The notes: generated from the sequence alone by a model not told the origin. DNA of 25,101 nt from Hyphomicrobiales bacterium (GCA_023266715.1 JAHFPK010000008.1:1-25101); one strand, 5' to 3'. Shown: positions 8,159 through 14,298, numbered from the stretch's first letter. A program made the numbers and translations.

Positions 8159-8220
8159 CGTCACTCCGGCGGAAGCCGGAGTCTTGCTGCAATGGGATTC
8201 CGACTTTCGCCGGAATGACG
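8159..8220. repeat. REP-like imperfect inverted repeat between operon genes
   Basis: Two 25-base arms, 8159-8183 and 8196-8220, form an imperfect inverted repeat around a 12-base loop. Both arms carry the CGTCA-TCCGGCG core (arm 1 CGTCACTCCGGCGG, arm 2 reverse-complemented CGTCATTCCGGCGA). This is the layout of dispersed intergenic palindromes common in alphaproteobacteria. Its right arm ends three bases before the stop of the BKACE gene, and its left end lies 20 bp upstream of the carnitine dehydrogenase start. In the mRNA it would form a strong stem-loop and could stabilise the upstream message or cut read-through. Only one copy is in the window, so dispersal cannot be judged. Confidence 0.7.
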
Positions 8221-8223
8221 GGG

Positions 8224-9117
8224 TTAGGTTTTCCTTGGTTTCAGTTTTAGAATTGCACGGGCTTCATCGGGGGTAGCAACATTCGTTCCAAGGAGTTCTA
8301 TGATCTTGACGGCCTTTTCAACGAGCTTGCCATTGGTGGCGTGGACGCCCTTTTCAAGCCAGAGATTATCCTCAAGGCCTACGCGCACGTGGCCGCCGAG
8401 AAGAACGGCCTGGGCCACGGCTGGAAACTCATTGCGGCCAATGCCGAAGGCAGCCCAGACAGCGCCTTCTGGCAGCTGTGCTTTCTGGTAAGCCATGGTT
8501 TCAGAATCATAGGGCGCACCCCAAGGAATGCCGAGACAGAGCTGGAAGAGTGGTGGGCTATCAATCAGACCCTCGGTGCAGAGCTGCTTGGCAAACCACA
8601 GGTTTCCGGAATCGAAAATTTCCATTTCGGGCTTCACGCCATATGATTTGATCAGGCGGGCCTGTTCGCGCAATTGCGCGGGCGTCTGCACGACCATGGT
8701 GTTGCCATCACCAAAGTTCAGCGAGCCGCAATCCAGCGTGCATAGTTCGGGGCGGAGTTCGGCAATGTGCAGCAGGCGTTCAACCGGGCCCACAAGATCG
8801 GTGCCGGAACCCCATTTCATCGGCGTTTCGCCTGCGCCCACTTCAAGGTCACCACCCATTCCGGCCGTCAAATTGATGATCACTTCCTTGTTCTTGGTGC
8901 GAATGCGCTCCATGACTTCCTTGTAGAGATGAACTCCGCGCGAACCTTTTCCAGTTTTGGAATCACGCACGTGACAGTGGACCACGGCGGCACCAGCCTG
9001 GGCCGCTTCCAGGGCTGAATTGGCAATTTGCTCAGGGGTGACTGGAATGTCGGGATGTTTGCCAACCGTGTCGCCGGCGCCGGTGACGGCACAGGTAATG
9101 ATGATCTTGGGGTTCAT
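8224..9117 (-). CDS. cdhC: BKACE family 3-dehydrocarnitine cleavage enzyme
   Basis: A 297-residue TIM-barrel protein of the beta-keto acid cleavage enzyme family (formerly DUF849). The zinc-binding HCHVRD motif has His47 and His49, and RVGLEDN near 245-251 supplies the third, Glu ligand. The family condenses a beta-keto acid with acetyl-CoA, giving acetoacetate and a new CoA ester. With carnitine dehydrogenase immediately downstream, 3-dehydrocarnitine is the natural substrate and betainyl-CoA the product. It is the promoter-proximal gene of the operon: GGAGGA sits about six bases before the ATG at 9117, and the divergent CdhR-like gene lies across an 83-bp gap. The family is certain; the substrate is inferred from context. 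Confidence 0.92.
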   Translation of the reverse strand: MNPKIIITCAVTGAGDTVGKHPDIPVTPEQIANSALEAAQAGAAVVHCHVRDSKTGKGSRGVHLYKEVMERIRTKNKEVIINLTAGMGGDLEVGAGETPMKWGSGTDLVGPVERLLHIAELRPELCTLDCGSLNFGDGNTMVVQTPAQLREQARLIKSYGVKPEMEIFDSGNLWFAKQLCTEGLIDSPPLFQLCLGIPWGAPYDSETMAYQKAQLPEGAVWAAFGIGRNEFPAVAQAVLLGGHVRVGLEDNLWLEKGVHATNGKLVEKAVKIIELLGTNVATPDEARAILKLKPRKT

Positions 9118-9205
9118 GGGGGTCCTCCGTTTGAGGCGACGTTAGCTCTAACCAATTTCTGAGTTTGACTTTTTTCGCCATTGATTTAGCATTTTACGCC
9201 ATGAC
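9118..9205. promoter_or_regulatory. Divergent operon/regulator control region with 21-bp-spaced direct repeats
   Basis: The first 11 bases of TTTTTCGCCATTGA (9171-9184) recur at 9192-9202 as TTTTACGCCAT, 10 of 11 identical at an offset of exactly 21 bp, two helical turns on one DNA face. AraC-family activators typically bind such tandem direct repeats. The pair lies 54-85 bp upstream of the operon's first start codon, suitable for activation. The second repeat covers the regulator's ATG, which would suit autorepression. An inverted repeat GTTAGCTCTAAC (9141-9152) lies closer to the operon. On the plus strand TTGACT (9165-9170) and TAGCAT (9187-9192) could be a promoter giving the regulator a very short or absent leader. 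Confidence 0.5.
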
Positions 9206-10139
9206 AACTGTTGACGTCGTCTTTCACTTGATTCCGCGCTTTTCGATGATTGCGCTCTACGGCGCACTGGAGCCGTTGCGGGTAGCAAACCGATTCGCGG
9301 GGCCGGTATTTTCCTGGCGGTTTGTTTCAGCCAATGGCGAACCGGTTTTTGCATCCAATGACATCCCGGTATCGGTGTCGGGCAGCCTGGCAGAGGTGGA
9401 TCGCCCTACCATGGTCATGGTATGCGCAAGCTATGAGCCCGAGAAGGGCATTACCAAGCCTGCGCTGTCGGCGATGCGCCGACTGGCTTCCCAAAAGGTG
9501 TTGCTTGCGGCCATCGATACGGGACCGTTTGTTCTTGCAAGTGCCGGTGTGCTCGATGGCTATCGTGCCACTTGCCATTGGGAAAGCCTGCCTGGTTTCC
9601 GAGAAAGTTTTCCACGGGTGCAGGTCAGGCAATCACTTTTCGAAGTTGATCGGGACCGCATGACCAGTGCAGGCGGATCTTCGGTTATTGACATGATGCT
9701 GGACTGGATCAGGCAGCAATTGGGTGCAGCGATTTCGGTTACGGTGGCCGATCAACTGGTTCATTCGCGCTTTGCCGAACAATCAGGCGAGGCTCGCATC
9801 CCGGCAGCGGTGCGTTATGGAACCGCGGATGCCCGCATTCTCTCCTGCATTGCCCTTATGGAAGAGCAGCTTGAGGAACCCTGTGGTGTTAAAGACTTGG
9901 CAACGCGGGCAGGGGTCTCGGTGCGGCAACTGGAAAGACTGTTTTCCGCAACTTTGAAACAGCGCCCTATGGGATTTTATCTCAACCTTCGCCTGGAAAG
10001 GGCGGAACGGCTGATCACCTACTCGATGATGGGGGTTCGTGAAGTGGCGGTTGCCACTGGCTTTTCTTCTTTGTCACAATTTTCGCGTAGCTTTAAGAAG
10101 CAATACGGACGTTCACCTTCAAAATTGCGTAAAAAGTGA
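9201..10139 (+). CDS. cdhR: CdhR-like regulator, GlxA/AraC family
   Basis: A 312-residue protein. An N-terminal DJ-1/PfpI-like ligand domain (about 1-165, with the typical FSMIALYGALEPLRVAN start and DTGPFVLASAGVLDGYRATCHW at 106-127) is followed by an AraC-type double helix-turn-helix at about 213-310 (DLATRAGVSVRQLERLF, VAVATGFSSLSQFSRSF). This architecture is shared by CdhR and GbdR, activators of carnitine and glycine betaine catabolism. Divergent transcription from a carnitine operon makes CdhR the best name. I prefer the ATG at 9201 because the conserved N-terminus begins there; a TTG at 9165 would add 12 hydrophobic residues. The expected inducer is carnitine or a related betaine, which is inference. 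Confidence 0.88.
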   Translation: MTTVDVVFHLIPRFSMIALYGALEPLRVANRFAGPVFSWRFVSANGEPVFASNDIPVSVSGSLAEVDRPTMVMVCASYEPEKGITKPALSAMRRLASQKVLLAAIDTGPFVLASAGVLDGYRATCHWESLPGFRESFPRVQVRQSLFEVDRDRMTSAGGSSVIDMMLDWIRQQLGAAISVTVADQLVHSRFAEQSGEARIPAAVRYGTADARILSCIALMEEQLEEPCGVKDLATRAGVSVRQLERLFSATLKQRPMGFYLNLRLERAERLITYSMMGVREVAVATGFSSLSQFSRSFKKQYGRSPSKLRKK

Positions 10140-10169
10140 ACGGTTATCGGGCGGGGTTGCGTTTTTGGC

Positions 10170-10186
10170 AAAAATCGCCGATTTTT
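10170..10186 (+). terminator. Possible weak terminator or operator after the regulator gene
   Basis: AAAAATCGCCGATTTTT is a perfect palindrome around one central base, 30 bp after the cdhR stop, ending in five T. Its stem is AT-rich, so it would be a weak intrinsic terminator. It is flanked by direct copies of TTTGGCAAA (10164-10172 and 10190-10198), so a protein-binding site upstream of the next gene is equally possible. Confidence 0.3.
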
Positions 10187-10211
10187 AGATTTGGCAAACT
10201 GGGACAGCGAG

Positions 10212-10481
10212 ATGAAGTCACTCTTGGCGACAATGTTTGTTGGGACCGCGATTGCGGCACCGACCGCGATACCACCCGTGGCGCCGCCCACGCCTGACAA
10301 TTGGTGCCAGGTGGGACACACGGTCATGATTCCTGATGGGCGTGAGGGTCCAGTCACGTCCTTGGATGGAGACCTCTGCCAAGTTCTGGTCTATGGTGAA
10401 ACCTATGCTTCGCAATGGGTTTATTATCTGATCGAACCCGTTTATCCACAGAAATCAAACAATCGCGCCTTTGGACATTGA
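10212..10481 (+). CDS. Small exported hypothetical protein (89 aa)
   Basis: The start was set at the ATG at 10212, where MKSLLATMFVGTAIAAP gives a good signal peptide; an upstream ATG at 10191 would add seven polar residues and spoil it. After a Pro/Ala-rich linker the mature part contains two Cys (WCQVG, LCQVL) and a GHTVMIPDGREGPVTSLDGD stretch, likely one small disulfide-bonded beta domain in the periplasm. I recognise no named family and give no function. It lies 61 bp before another exported Cys-containing protein on the same strand and may be cotranscribed with it. Confidence 0.75.
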   Translation: MKSLLATMFVGTAIAAPTAIPPVAPPTPDNWCQVGHTVMIPDGREGPVTSLDGDLCQVLVYGETYASQWVYYLIEPVYPQKSNNRAFGH

Positions 10482-10542
10482 ACACTTGTGCCTTGGCGAT
10501 AATTTGTGGCAGAGGGTGCGTCCCGAGGATTGGAGACCCCAG

Positions 10543-11172
10543 ATGCGAAAGCTTGTTCTCGCCACTATTGCCATGTCAGCGCTTTGCTTTTCATCCCTTG
10601 TAGCTGAGGCCGAAACCAAAACGTTCGATAGTCCGAAGATTGGCGACATCCGCCTGGATTGGTGTGTGAACTGGGGGATGGGTTGCGGGGAACCGGCGGC
10701 GACCGCCTGGTGCAAAACCAGTGGTTATGATCATGCCGTTGATGCCAAACAGGCCCCTGATATTGGAGCCTCATCGCCGACGAAATTGATTGCCACGGGC
10801 GAGGTCTGTGACCAGAGTTATTGTGATGGCTTTGCATCCATTACCTGTGCTACCGCAGAGCTGCCGGCTCCGCTGCCAACCACGCCAGAACCATCCGAGG
10901 CAGATGCCTCCACACCGTTGCCGCAAGTTGCGGAAACCTCGAACGAAACGTTCAAAAATCCAATGCACGAGGGCGTTCGCCTGAATTGGTGTTTCAGCGG
11001 GACGAGTGGTTGCGGGAAAAAAGCTGCCGAGGCCTGGTGTGCTCAACAGGGGTTCAGCACGGCGAAGGATTTCAAGTATGTCAGTGGCGTAAAGCCTACT
11101 ATCGAAATTGGCACCGGCAAGACAACAAAAAAAGCAGGCAAAGGCTTCAGCCGTGTTACCTGCGTGAAGTGA
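10543..11172 (+). CDS. Exported protein with two tandem Cys-rich domains
   Basis: A 209-residue protein starting at MRKLVLATIAMSALCFSSLV, a signal peptide probably cleaved after AEA. The ATG at 10543 was chosen over one at 10471 for that reason. Residues about 35-102 and 144-207 are two copies of one domain: RLxWC, a second Cys seven residues on, AAxAWC, then GFxxhTC. Domain 1 has Cys 41, 48, 57, 89, 94 and 102; domain 2 has only 150, 157, 166 and 207, lacking the middle pair. A Pro-rich linker (about 107-130) separates them. Function is unknown; a disulfide-stabilised periplasmic or secreted role is likely. A relic of the 3' end of such a gene recurs at 13632-13667. Confidence 0.85.
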   Translation: MRKLVLATIAMSALCFSSLVAEAETKTFDSPKIGDIRLDWCVNWGMGCGEPAATAWCKTSGYDHAVDAKQAPDIGASSPTKLIATGEVCDQSYCDGFASITCATAELPAPLPTTPEPSEADASTPLPQVAETSNETFKNPMHEGVRLNWCFSGTSGCGKKAAEAWCAQQGFSTAKDFKYVSGVKPTIEIGTGKTTKKAGKGFSRVTCVK

Positions 11173-11218
11173 ATCAGCTTCCGGCCTGCCACTGCTTGAT
11201 CATATCAAGCGGGTGGAT
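11137..11218. repeat. Junction repeat, copy A
   Basis: This stretch covers the end of the Cys-rich gene (last 36 bases to TGA at 11170-11172) and the next 46 bases. It matches 13632-13714. The gene-end part is 26/36 identical when aligned by codon, followed by an unconserved 14-15-base gap and a 32-base part (11187-11218) 30/32 identical. Both copies have the same tail-to-tail logic, the end of a Cys-rich gene meeting the end of a DUF2585 gene. Copy A keeps the complete Cys-rich gene. Confidence 0.85.
11173..11218 (-). pseudogene. Relic of the 3' end of a DUF2585 gene
   Basis: Read on the minus strand from 11218, the sequence encodes IHPLDMIKQWQAGS and a stop (11173-11175). The complete DUF2585 gene at 13670 ends IHPLDVIKQWQSSI. 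Nothing of the rest of that gene precedes this tail; the frame runs into the lrp coding region instead, and the lrp stop codon (11205-11207) lies inside the relic. It is therefore a 15-codon remnant, explained by duplication of the gene junction. Confidence 0.75.
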
Positions 11219-11669
11219 CGGGGAACACAGATGTTCGCTTTACCGTTCCATAGGCGAAGCTCGTTTCGATTGCCGCGATTCCGGGAATGGTGTGAATGCG
11301 CTCACGGATGAAATTCTCATAGGATTTGAGATCGGGCACCAGCACGCGCAGCATGTAGTCGAAATCACCTGCCAGGAGATGGCACTCAAGGATCTCGCCA
11401 ATGGCACGGATCGAGCGTTCGAAACGTCCTACCTTCTCTTCCGAATGGCGCTCCAGCCTTATGCGCACGAACACCGTGACGGGGAGGCCATAGCGCTCCT
11501 CATCGACCACTGCCGCATAACCTTTGAGCACACCTTGCTCTTCAAGAATGCGAACCCGGCGCAGGCAGGGTGAGGCTGAAAGGTTCACCGCGCTTGCCAG
11601 TTCCTGAATTGTCATGCGGCCGTTGGCCTGAAGGGCGCGGATGATCTTGTAATCTATACTGTCCAGCAT
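11205..11669 (-). CDS. Lrp/AsnC family transcriptional regulator
   Basis: A 154-residue protein of typical Lrp length. The N-terminal helix-turn-helix spans about 4-60 (DYKIIRALQANGRMTIQELA, LSASPCLRRVRILEEQGVLKGY). The C-terminal RAM (ACT-like) ligand domain runs from about 65 to 145 (LLAGDFDYMLRVLVPDLKSYENF, IPGIAAIETSFAYGTVKRT). The last residues, VFPDPPA, and the stop are read from the junction-repeat sequence rather than the usual family ending, so the tail may have been acquired at insertion. It is divergent from the PLP enzyme, the common arrangement for Lrp-type activators of amino-acid catabolic genes. Expected ligand: an amino acid, perhaps sulfur-containing. Confidence 0.95.
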   Translation of the reverse strand: MLDSIDYKIIRALQANGRMTIQELASAVNLSASPCLRRVRILEEQGVLKGYAAVVDEERYGLPVTVFVRIRLERHSEEKVGRFERSIRAIGEILECHLLAGDFDYMLRVLVPDLKSYENFIRERIHTIPGIAAIETSFAYGTVKRTSVFPDPPA

Positions 11670-11676
11670 TCACCTG

Positions 11677-11699
11677 TTTTTGGCAGATTCTTCCAAAAA
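11677..11699. promoter_or_regulatory. Probable Lrp-type operator (7-9-7 palindrome)
   Basis: TTTTTGG (11677-11683) and CCAAAAA (11693-11699) form a perfect 7-bp inverted repeat around nine bases, just upstream of the lrp start (11669). It overlaps where a -35 for the PLP gene would lie, 16 bp before that gene's TATAAT. AT-rich dyads of this spacing suit Lrp-family dimers. Control of both divergent genes by the adjacent regulator is inferred. Confidence 0.5.
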
Positions 11700-11715
11700 T
11701 CGCAAATAAAATGGC

Positions 11716-11721
11716 TATAAT
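11716..11721 (+). promoter_or_regulatory. Consensus -10 element for the PLP-enzyme gene
   Basis: A perfect TATAAT lies 62 bp before the chosen start codon. No good -35 stands at 17 bp; the Lrp-like palindrome occupies that position, as expected for an activator-dependent promoter. Transcription would begin near 11728, leaving a leader of about 55 bases. Confidence 0.45.
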
Positions 11722-11783
11722 AGCGGAACATGCCAGTTCAATTCTGTCACAATGAGGCCATCCACGCGAAGAGGAACACCGCC

Positions 11784-13604
11784 ATGCCCAGCATCGTTAA
11801 TGCCCGCCAGCTCAGCCCATTACGGAACACGACAGCAGCAATTTCGATTGAAGACCTGGTCGATGAGCAGCTTCGTCATTTTGCCATTGATCCCGCTTCT
11901 GCCTATGGTCAATCGCTCGCGCGACTGACTCACAGCCTATATCAGGCCAACGCCGCAGCTCATGAGCTCGTTGCCCTGACTGGGGCCGTACTTTCAGGGT
12001 TGGACCGTAAGGATCGAATCGCATGGTTCAATGCCAAGCGTTTTGCCTGTTTCCAACTCGCCAAGGTGCTTGACAATCTGCAGTCGCCGATGCGGCGCAC
12101 TTACCAGTCGCTCGCGGGGCGCAATGGCCCCGGTGCCGCGCGCGGGCCCTATCCGATTTTCGATAATGTGACCGCGATCTTCTCGGCCACGCCCGTCATT
12201 ACCCGGACCGCCACCTATCTCTACGCCTGCGTCGAATGGGTCGAGGATGCCTTCAAGGGCAAGGAGCTGTTGCACGAAATCTATTCTCGCCTGTTGAACC
12301 CTACGTCAGTGAGCCTCGCCAATCACATCGTCGATGTCGAGGCGGGGCCGCTGGCACATCAGTATTTTGCCTGGAACTTCAACTCCGGCATGGCAGCCGT
12401 CGATTCCACCTTGGCCCATCTTCTTGGTTATCAGGATATCGTACTCGCCAACCGCAACATCTATGGCGGGTGCTATCAACTGCTTCATGACTGGTATGGC
12501 AAGAGCAGCAATCTCGACATCGCCGTCAACTGGTTTGACGGCTACACGGCCGGAGAATTTGCCAAGGCGTTCGAGGCGGTGAAGTTGAAGTATGCTGACC
12601 GCATTGCAGGGGGACGGCACGTCTATGCTTATCTCGAAAGCCCGTGCAATCCCCATGGCCATGTCCTTGATGTCGCTTCGATCTGCCGCGCCGCCCATGA
12701 AGCGGGCCTCACTGTCGTCTGTGATTCAACCGTCGGCACGCCATTCCTCCATCCGGTCCTGCGCCGCGAGGATCCCGCCGAACGGCCTGACTTCGTGATA
12801 CATTCCTATACGAAGGACCTCGCAGGCTATGGTGCTACAACGGCGGGGGTGGTCATTGCCCGCAATGAGCTTATGTTCCTGCCCAAGGGCGGTAAAGCCG
12901 AGATAACTGGCCCGGACGGCAAGACCCGTACCATTAGCTGGGACGAAACTCTGTTCTGGAATGTCTATTATATCAAGGGCGCCTTCCTCGATGCCGACAA
13001 GGCTTACGAAGTGATCAACGGCATGCGAACGCTTGAGCTTCGCATGCTGGCAAAGTGCATCACCACCACGGTGTTTGCCAGAGCCCTTGCTGCCCACCCC
13101 GGGATTAACGTGAATTGCTCAGCGGTGCCGGGCCATCCTAACGCATCTCTTCGTGAGGCGAACATGTTCCTCGGCCTTCCCGCACCACTGTTCACCATCG
13201 ACTTTGAAGGGAAGTCGGGCAAAAAACCATTGCCACGCGAAGCCTTCAAGGCCTTCTTCGATTTGCTTGAACCGGTGTTTGGCTTGCAGGTGAGCCTCGG
13301 CCAGACCAACAGCGTTGTCCTGTGCCCAGCCCTTACCAGTCATTCCGAAATGTCTGATGCAGCACTTGCCGATGCGGGCATCACACGCACGACCATCCGC
13401 ATCGCTGTCGGCAACGAAGACCCGCGCAGCCTGCTGGCGCATATTATCCGTGCATCTGAACTTGCCTTTGATCCGGTGTCGCCGGGGTTCTCGAAGGGTT
13501 TCATGGCGGCGGACGCGATAGACCAGCTCTTTGAGGAAACCTACGTCGAAACCCACAGGCGTTATGCACAGAGCCGCCCGAAAATGGCGGAACTGCTGGA
13601 TTAA
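11784..13604 (+). CDS. Cys/Met-metabolism PLP-dependent enzyme with long N-terminal extension
   Basis: A 606-residue member of the cystathionine gamma-synthase/methionine gamma-lyase superfamily, about 200 residues longer than usual. The core begins near 168 (YSRLLNPTSVSLA), continues through SGMAA (201-205), ESPCNP (285-290), VVCDST with Asp314 for the pyridine nitrogen, and HSYTKDLAGYG with Lys344 as the PLP lysine. It ends with HSEMSDAALADAGI. The first 145 residues match nothing I know. The ATG at 11784 was chosen for its AGAGGA nine bases upstream; one at 11730 is less supported. The reaction is probably elimination or replacement on a sulfur- or oxygen-substituted amino acid. High GC at third codon positions and flanking junction repeats suggest acquisition. 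Confidence 0.85.
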   Translation: MPSIVNARQLSPLRNTTAAISIEDLVDEQLRHFAIDPASAYGQSLARLTHSLYQANAAAHELVALTGAVLSGLDRKDRIAWFNAKRFACFQLAKVLDNLQSPMRRTYQSLAGRNGPGAARGPYPIFDNVTAIFSATPVITRTATYLYACVEWVEDAFKGKELLHEIYSRLLNPTSVSLANHIVDVEAGPLAHQYFAWNFNSGMAAVDSTLAHLLGYQDIVLANRNIYGGCYQLLHDWYGKSSNLDIAVNWFDGYTAGEFAKAFEAVKLKYADRIAGGRHVYAYLESPCNPHGHVLDVASICRAAHEAGLTVVCDSTVGTPFLHPVLRREDPAERPDFVIHSYTKDLAGYGATTAGVVIARNELMFLPKGGKAEITGPDGKTRTISWDETLFWNVYYIKGAFLDADKAYEVINGMRTLELRMLAKCITTTVFARALAAHPGINVNCSAVPGHPNASLREANMFLGLPAPLFTIDFEGKSGKKPLPREAFKAFFDLLEPVFGLQVSLGQTNSVVLCPALTSHSEMSDAALADAGITRTTIRIAVGNEDPRSLLAHIIRASELAFDPVSPGFSKGFMAADAIDQLFEETYVETHRRYAQSRPKMAELLD

Positions 13605-13631
13605 GATGCAAACACAGCGATGAATCCGCTG

Positions 13632-13667
13632 GCAAAAGCCTTCAAGTGTATTACCTGTATCAAGTGA
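13632..13667 (+). pseudogene. Relic of the 3' end of a Cys-rich exported protein gene
   Basis: The frame reads AKAFKCITCIK and stop, matching the end of the complete Cys-rich gene (GKGFSRVTCVK and stop at 11170-11172). Upstream of it no further similarity is visible; the PLP gene ends 27 bp earlier. An ATG at 13620 would give a 15-codon ORF, which I regard as chance. It lies two bases from the DUF2585 stop, the same tail-to-tail spacing as at the other junction. Confidence 0.7.
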
Positions 13668-13714
13668 GACTAGATACTCGATTGCCACTGCTTAATCACA
13701 TCAAGCGGGTGGAT
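13632..13714. repeat. Junction repeat, copy B
   Basis: This is the partner of 11137-11218. Its right part (13683-13714) is the C-terminal coding end of the intact DUF2585 gene and is 30/32 identical to copy A; its left part is the Cys-rich gene relic. The distance between equivalent bases of the two copies is 2496 bp, the size of the segment that appears inserted. Confidence 0.85.
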
Positions 13715-14254
13715 GAGCATGATGATATTGAGTGTGAGGTTGTCGTGGATAATTGCGCCAACTACCACTTCCATGGCTAATGCCAATGTTATGGTTGCCC
13801 ACAGGGGCAGGCGTGACGCGGCATAGAAGCCAATAACCATTGCTGCAACATCGCTCACAGAATTGATGACGCTATCGCCGTAGTAATCCAGCGAGATCGT
13901 GGCTTCGCGGTAACGATTGATGATGAAATCCGTATTCTCGAAAACCTCCCAACCTCCCTCGATTGTTGTGGCCAGACAAAGTCGCAGGGCCAATGGCCAT
14001 TTTTTGCCTACGAGCCAAAACAATCCATAAAAGAGGAAGCCATGGATGATGTGGGAGAAGCTGTACCAATCGCTGAGGTGTTGGGAGTTCTCTGAACTCA
14101 TCACTACGCCGTGCCAGAGTTTTATGTAGCCACATTTGCAGATGGGCTCCCGCCCCATGCTTAGGAGAATGAGGGCCACGGCTAATATAATTGCGGCGGT
14201 TACGAGATAACCCCACGACTGCACCCTAGATGGTTTTTGTGAATCGGATTCCAT
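13670..14254 (-). CDS. DUF2585 (UPF0314) family membrane protein
   Basis: A 194-residue inner-membrane protein. An N-terminal hydrophobic helix lies at about 16-33 (YLVTAAIILAVALILLSMG), with further hydrophobic stretches near 72-82, 135-150 and 155-165. Conserved-looking polar segments include SDWYSFSHIIHGFLFY, EGGWEVFEN and YGDSVINSVSD. This matches the DUF2585 family, widespread in Rhizobiales and without an assigned function. The C-terminus HPLDVIKQWQ is the piece found again as a relic at 11173-11218. It probably once stood directly tail to tail with the Cys-rich gene. Confidence 0.9.
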   Translation of the reverse strand: MESDSQKPSRVQSWGYLVTAAIILAVALILLSMGREPICKCGYIKLWHGVVMSSENSQHLSDWYSFSHIIHGFLFYGLFWLVGKKWPLALRLCLATTIEGGWEVFENTDFIINRYREATISLDYYGDSVINSVSDVAAMVIGFYAASRLPLWATITLALAMEVVVGAIIHDNLTLNIIMLIHPLDVIKQWQSSI

Positions 14255-14298
14255 GCCCCTACGATGGCATGGATCGTCCTTCGCGCCTACTTGTGCCG

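Noticed and set aside
6721..8250. A 509-codon plus-strand open frame opposite the carnitine dehydrogenase-thioesterase gene
   Set aside because: It lies fully antisense to a gene with clear catalytic motifs, has no recognisable domain, and is explained by GC-biased third positions. The same applies to plus-strand frames at 3981-4865 and 5069-5971.
10471..10542. Upstream start for the Cys-rich exported protein
   Set aside because: The added 24 residues would bury the signal peptide and overlap the preceding small exported gene.
13620..13667. A 15-codon ORF beginning MNPLAKAF
   Set aside because: Its only recognisable part is the relic of the Cys-rich gene tail; the ATG is most likely fortuitous.
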